Positions 59,201 through 64,000 of a stretch of DNA of 64,000 nt are shown here, piece by piece. The stretch covers positions 62,001 to 126,000 of the forward strand of contig WTXG01000066.1 of NCBI GenBank assembly GCA_022496185.1, written 5' to 3'. How positions within the stretch are numbered: the first letter of the stretch is position 1; the number at the start of each line of letters is the position of its first letter. A model generated the notes under the pieces. It saw only the letters and a list, made by a program, of their open reading frames with translations, made no database searches and was not told the origin of the DNA. The DNA comes from Multifurca ochricompacta (taxonomy: Eukaryota > Basidiomycota > Agaricomycetes > Russulales > Russulaceae). Made by a program: the position numbers and the translations under genes.

Positions 59201-60455
59201 CACAGAGTCTGGCCTGGCCGCATGGTGCCTCGCATGGTGATGAGTAAGGTGACAGAGTTGAGTGCTGTGACCCTCGAGAGTAGTTCCTCAACAGAATCTC
59301 TTGTATCACCAGCCTGGTCCCAAGGTGACTCAAAATTGTCTAGACAGATGATGCTATCCTTTGTACTCAACACAGCATGGATATGAGACCAGGAAGCATC
59401 TGAGCCTCTATCCAAGATACCCAGTGTCTTCGCAAGCTCAACCAGGAGAGCACCAGATGAGAAGACTGATTCACAGGCAACAAAGTATCGAGCACCCCCA
59501 AATTGTTCTTGGACTTGGGGATGAGTGAGGGCTGCATTTGCAAGAGTGGTTTTGCCATAACCACCAGGACCAAGGATTGCAATGCGAGCAGGACGAGAGC
59601 TACGAATGCCTGTGAGAATCATGTGAAGGATCTCGGCAAGTTCAGCATCGCGCCCAAAGAATATCTGAGGTGAACGTGGCTCCTGGGGTATGGACCTGGT
59701 GATTGTCAGCGCATAGGAACATAGCATGATTGTTGATAAGAAAACCTACGTGATGACATTTGATGGACCAGATGGACCAGCGGGGATGCCCTATCAAATT
59801 TATGAGAATTGCTACCACTTGTTACCAACAGCACACATACCTTGCGTCTTTCAGCAATTTGCTCAAAACGTGCATCTAGGGCCAACTCGGCCTGGTGACG
59901 AATTAGGTGAGCAACACAGACAATAATTCAAAGGCGAACCTGGAAAGTTTGAAGCACATTTGAAAGCTCGCCATCATATTGCTTGACCTTTCGTAGCAAA
60001 TCCTTGCGCAGAAGAGCCTTCCTAATATGTCCCATTTCCGCGCTTTGCTTAAGCAGGCTTTCGATCCCACCCAATTCACTCGAGTACAATGAGCCAGTGA
60101 GAAACTATCATGAATATAGGGCGTACTTCTGAAGGGACCGTAGGATCGAGCGAAGACCAGGAGGAAGATCATTTTCCTCTAGGTTATATTTCTGACACGA
60201 CTCCCCGACATTTACTACGAGGCCGGCAACTCGACCAAGTTTGCGCATCACAACACCCCATTCTTCCTTATTCTGCTTTACTTCCTGTCAGAAAGTAGTA
60301 AGCACAAAAATAAAGTGAGGGAATAGCCAGGCGCTCACATCTCGCATGGTGAGAACTTGGAGTAGTAGGCCAGCAACGGGAGAAATGTAGGGTATCTTTG
60401 ACATCAGAGAGCTTGCCTCTTTCAAGGCAGCAAGAGAAGTCTCGATAGTGGTCAT
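56300..60455 (-). CDS. STAND/NLR-like protein: helical N-terminus, NTPase domain, near-identical TPR array
   Basis: Fungal NLR-type signal-transduction ATPase, a class linked to non-self recognition and programmed cell death. ATG at 60453-60455 starts MTTIETSLAALKEASSLMSK, a predicted helical domain spread over several exons (EVKQNKEEWGVVMRKLGRVA; IRKALLRKDLLRKVKQYDGE; AELALDARFEQIAERRK). After an intron the large exon (from about 59703) has FFGRDAEL, the P-loop ILGPGGYGKTTLANA, Walker B DSIICLDNFESPWD, LLITMRGTMRP and VPLAVSLLAHLA. A linker leads to about 14 TPR units of 40 residues (LDEAEASYKEALKFHKIAND...). One base is missing at 56708-56709 (TT where other units have TTT), which shifts the frame; the true end is LGKTTQK at 56300. 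NACHT versus NB-ARC cannot be settled by eye. Confidence 0.88.
56435..58113 (-). repeat. Tandem array of 120-bp TPR-coding units
   Basis: About 14 consecutive units, each coding LDEAEASY(K/R)EA(L/M)(K/R)(F/L)HK then AN(D/N/S)VLGQAN and a variable end such as IYLDLSR, MYLSLSR, LFLRLNR or IYLRQGR. Neighbouring triplets of units repeat as blocks, which indicates recent multi-unit duplication. Confidence 0.9.
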
Positions 60456-60695
60456 CGCAACGTCAACAGATCCTCCGATCGGCTCGGATGAGTGAATAGC
60501 TGCATAGGGCAGATCGATGAGCCGTTGAGTAAGTTACGGGAGAGATACTTACGGACTGGTTGGCTACCCCTTTGTGATGCATGAAACATCCTTCGGAATT
60601 TTTTTGTAAGCGAATTAGATTGCATTTTTCAACTTTGTAGTAGCAGTAGCTGGTAGACCTTCGGTCGGTAACGAGTAATGAGAGGGACGAGAGTG

Positions 60696-61577
60696 ACTGG
60701 ATGCAATTCACCCAGCAGTTTGACAAATCACGTGATGTAAAGTAAACAACAGCAAACTTCTGTTGAACCAAGATAACAAGATTAGGGTTGACCCATTATT
60801 TACCGGTAATTTACCGGTAATTTACTGGTAATTTACTGGGTCGCTGTGGGAGTAGTAATTTACCAGGTCACGTGCCAACGTGACTAATATATGAGTTAAC
60901 TAAACTAAATATACGAGCGAGCTGTTGAGCCGGGAACGGATCAGGGTAAGCCGGACCGGATCGGAGGTGACTGGTGTTGCCGGTGCATAACATTCCGCTC
61001 GTCCATTATGATAAGATACAATCCTTATGACCATAGCACAGCATGCTCTTTACAGTATTTAAGGACAGTATTTCTGTAGCTTGCACTTCAGTTTTGACTC
61101 AAGAACAGGTTCTATTCGAAGTCAGATGGCAAACTGGATGAGAATCCAGATGATGATGAGGATGATAGTTGGTTGGATGAGCTGAATCTTGAGATGTTCC
61201 ATCCTGAACTTTCTCTTGAGGTCTCATGAACCATTGATCTGTCATCTCAGTGTCTTGCAGCAGCTCTTTCTGATGAACCATCAAGTGACATTTCTGTGGC
61301 TGCTCCTAACCCTCCAGAAGCTCTTGGAGAGCCCCTAGACAACGACTTCTCGATGGAAATTGAATTATATTGAAAACGTCACGTGAAAGTATCGCGTGGA
61401 ATTTTTTACCGGTAAATTACAGTAAATTACCACCTTCCCATCAGACCCTCTGTAAATTACCAGTAAAATATTGGCCTCGAATATTTTCCGCAACCCTAAT
61501 CTTGGTTCAACAGAAGTTTGCTGTTGTTTACTTTACATCACGTGATTTGTCAAACTGCTGGGTGAATTGCATCCAGT
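60696..61577. mobile_element. DNA element with 87-bp terminal inverted repeats
   Basis: ACTGGATGCAATTCACCCAG starts an inverted repeat that recurs at 61491-61577; the left copy has an 8-bp extra AACAAGAT. Subterminal TTTACCGGTAA-type palindromes are clustered at 60797-60860 and 61405-61470. The interior has a degraded acidic coding trace (NPDDDEDDSWLDELNLEMF, about 61155-61200). No target duplication was found. It lies between the start of the NLR gene and the PRXL2-like gene, so it may carry parts of both promoters. Confidence 0.65.
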
Positions 61578-61789
61578 AGGTGGAATGACATCATGATCGA
61601 ACAAAGAGGAAGCAAGAGAAAGAAAAATAATAAAATAATTAATAAACTAAATGTACAGCCATCGAGCATTAACGTAACACAGCCAGTCGTATCACAGCAG
61701 CGCACAAGTAACCATATCATGTGAATCATAAGCTCCAGCCTCAGATGATCCCTGTGACAACACCTCTTTCTCACCCTTCGTCCACTGAC

Positions 61790-62834
61790 ATGAGTTCACC
61801 CATAATCGACGCAAAAACATTAGAAACTGCCTCAAATATTCAGGTATTTAACGGCAAAGGCGAGAAGGTCCGTTTTGGTGACATATTCGCCAACCAGAAG
61901 GGCGTTGTTGTGTTCATCCGTGCGTATAGTGCTCACTCGAACACGCATATATGTCCGTCTCTGACGCATTCTATTGTTTAAAGGACATTTCTTTTGCGGA
62001 GTAAGGCGTTGCTTTGTGTTCTTGTATGATTCTTGACTACTCGTTGCTAATTGCAATTCTGTCGGTATAGAGCTGTATGGTATGTACTCCTAAGTGACCA
62101 CGTCTGGCTGGTACTGACATCGCACACACACACCGTAGCAATATGTCAGTCAGCTCACCACCGTCCGAGAAGACGCCCTCAAAGAGGCGTCTGCAAAGAT
62201 TGTCCTTGTCGGCTGCGGAGACTGGGCGCTAATCGAAAATTACAAGAGCACGTCTTCACCTCTCATAACAAATATATCCCTCTCATACTCACACGCGCCG
62301 CTTCTCCTCGTTTGTAGAAGATACCGATTTCAAGGGAGATGTGTATGCCAACCCGGACAGGAAGCTCTACGACACTCTTGGGATGATTTCGAACTTAAAC
62401 AGCACGCCTAAAGGCGAAGATAAACGTAGTTACGTGAAGCGTAGCATGCTCAATGTCACTCTCTGGAGTATCTGGGTACGCATATTCCTCCGCTTCTTTC
62501 GGCTACCCATTTTCTACACTCGCTGGCCGCTTACTTCGACCTTTAGCGTGGCCCTCTCAAAAGTCCATCCCACATAGGGAAGCAAGGAAATATCTCGCAA
62601 AATGGCGGGGACTTTGTTTTCGGACCAGGCATGCATCTCATCGCTATCTCTTCAACCGCGCATACCCGGTTAACCATGGCCTCACCTTTAGGTCTAGCAT
62701 GCTCATATTCGTCTCGTATGAAGCATACAGAGGACCGTACGTTCTCGACTCTAACTAAATTTTTATTTGCTCACATGGCTGCAGATGTGGAGGTCGCAGA
62801 CCTCATGAAAGCTGTCGGTGTTACTTACCCCTAA
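61790..62834 (+). CDS. PRXL2-like peroxiredoxin-fold protein (AhpC/TSA-type)
   Basis: Thioredoxin-fold protein similar to the PRXL2/FAM213 redox family. Exons: 61790-61919 (MSSPIIDAKTLETASNIQVF; GVVVFIR), 61984-62000 (HFFCG), a 9-nt exon 62071-62079 (SCM), 62139-62247 (QYVSQLTTVREDALKEASAK; VGCGDWALIENYK), 62318-62475 (DFKGDVYANPDRKLYDTLGM), 62547 onward (HIGKQGNISQNGGDFVFGPG; MHLIAISSTAHTR), and a last exon giving HVEVADLMKAVGVTYP and TAA at 62832-62834. Together they form the CGSCM active-site motif. The intron after 62247 fits best as GC-AG. An upstream in-frame ATG at 61744 is possible. The coding sequence near 62660-62720 may hide one more intron. Confidence 0.8.
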
Positions 62835-63697
62835 GTAGTTGTCATCTTGTTTGCAAGTTCCGTGTAGCGTTCTGTATAGGTACTCCCAATGATCTATGAC
62901 ATCCTTCTATTCCAACTGATCTTTGTGATGTTAACCCCATTTACCATCGACCTCTTATCGGTTTCTCTGACCCTGTGCGTTGCGAGTCCAGAACCCATAA
63001 TGAGAAGCTCATCATTGTCATGCCAAATATTCCCTCAATTCTATTTGAATTTGCGAGAAATCTTTCAGTGAACATTCTTGCCAAATTATCGTACCGAGAT
63101 CTTTCTAAACTATGCTTTGACACATTCATTGCCACGCACAAGGGAGGGACACAGGCAGCAAGACGTGAAGCACCAAATTATGACGTCACAATGTTACTAC
63201 TAACTTTGATGCCCTCCTTCTTATCATCCATCGCGCATTCATTGTCTTAACTGTTCTCCTTGATACGCCTTAACTTGCGTCTTGCAATGCAAATACTTGA
63301 GGACCTGTGTTTGGAACTTATTGCATTCGACTACAGCATATTTATCTTTTGCAATCAATTCTTGTGGAATCCCACTTCGCAAGGTGCTTTGCTTGCCTTT
63401 CCACTTTCGATAGGAAAGAAAATGGCGCTAAGATCATAGGAAGAGAGAGCAGAAGTTGGTGGATGAACGGCTTGACAACAGATGCAGGGGACAATGTAAT
63501 AATTAATATCTAGTTATTTATTTATTTATTTTGACTAGGTAGGGCATGACAAGTCTGTTGGTATGTGGATTATCTTTATCTCATCAAGATCATCTTATCT
63601 TCCCAAACCCGGTCTCTCATAGATGTAGATGTTGGTTGTTGGTTGTTACATGCCATGCACAATTGAGAATAGAATTTCATTCATTACGTCTCGTCCG
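62835..63697. other. Intergenic region
   Basis: Several short AT-rich frames exist but none has recognisable domains or splice context. I see nothing assignable. Confidence 0.5.
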
Positions 63698-64000
63698 TCA
63701 ACCGTTGTCAGGATGGTAACGGCAGATCATCACACATAACTCAAAGTGAAAGATTATGCCGGATTCCGCTAGCGGACGCACAGCGTAATGGCGGCGGGTT
63801 AAAAAAAGAAAATAACAATCCATTTGCAGCCTTCTACGGAGCGTCGCTAGATACTGGTAAGTATAACAGATAAGGTCTTGAGTTCGGGGCACCTCGTTCA
63901 GCGTTCCTTGGATGGGAATACCCAAGAAGTCCAAGACTTTTGAAAGCAGTTGACGCGTAAGACGGGTGGCTTCAGCGCTAAAAAGTTTGTATCGCGCGAT
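63698..64000 (-). CDS. 3' end of a minus-strand gene (partial at right edge)
   Basis: The minus frame is open from the right edge: YKLFSAEATRLTRQLLSKVL, then DFLGIPIQGTLNEVPRTQDL and YTYQYLATLRRRLQ, ending at a stop at 63698-63700. The part up to about 63825 looks protein-like; the last 40 residues may instead be intron or 3' untranslated DNA. No family is recognised. Confidence 0.4.
   Translation of the reverse strand: MARYKLFSAEATRLTRQLLSKVLDFLGIPIQGTLNEVPRTQDLICYTYQYLATLRRRLQMDCYFLFLTRRHYAVRPLAESGIIFHFELCVMICRYHPDNG

Noticed and set aside
1..64000. tRNA or rRNA genes
   Set aside because: I scanned for T-arm and anticodon-arm patterns; only the primer-binding sites resembled tRNA. A covariance search would be needed to exclude them.

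Overview
The window looks like nuclear DNA of a filamentous basidiomycete, probably Agaricomycotina. Host genes carry many short GT-AG introns with CTRAC-like branch sites, code for fungal proteins (SPX phosphate transporter, Ku70, Sdh3, monothiol glutaredoxin, Hus1, a STAND/NLR protein with TPRs, a PRXL2-like protein), and sit beside copia and chromodomain gypsy elements.

Layout. 1-378: 3' end of a gene. 379-6525: low-complexity intergenic DNA with many poly-G/C runs. 6526-10560: SPX-SLC13 phosphate transporter (+). 10561-13916: another low-complexity spacer. 13917-16651 KU70 (-) and 16863-17660 SDH3 (+) are divergent, as are GRX4 (19568-20445, -) and HUS1 (20674-21887, +). 22235-56013 is a transposon nest: an inverted repeat (arms 22235-30153 and 46787-48255) holds copia element A (22824-29355), copia element C (minus), copia element B inside C (30933-42102), and a chromovirus derivative D inside B (35192-39310). 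It also holds several solo LTRs and a 395-bp TIR element. Chromovirus E (48261-55810) follows. 56300-60455: NLR-like STAND protein with about 14 near-identical 40-residue TPRs (-). 60696-61577: TIR element. 61790-62834: PRXL2-like gene (+). 63698-64000: edge of a minus-strand gene.

The most unusual observation is in the copia LTRs. All ten readable LTRs of the A/B group contain, downstream of the TATA box, a segment exon a - intron - exon b, and about 20 bp further on a second copy of a+b with exactly that intron missing. Sequence variants private to one LTR occur in both of its copies. The end of copy 2 is itself an AG acceptor for a second intron, so the doubly spliced leader would equal copy 2 plus U5. 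This suggests that copy 2 is rewritten from spliced RNA at each retrotransposition cycle.

Two mutation modes stand out. The LTRs of E differ almost only by CpG transitions, and its pol frame stays open for 4.76 kb except for nine TGA codons, consistent with deamination of methylated CpG. By contrast, the A LTRs differ only by single-base indels, and GRX4, HUS1, the NLR gene and elements A and B each carry one-base frame breaks, mostly in homopolymers. That may reflect sequence error, so broken frames here should not be taken as proof of pseudogenes.
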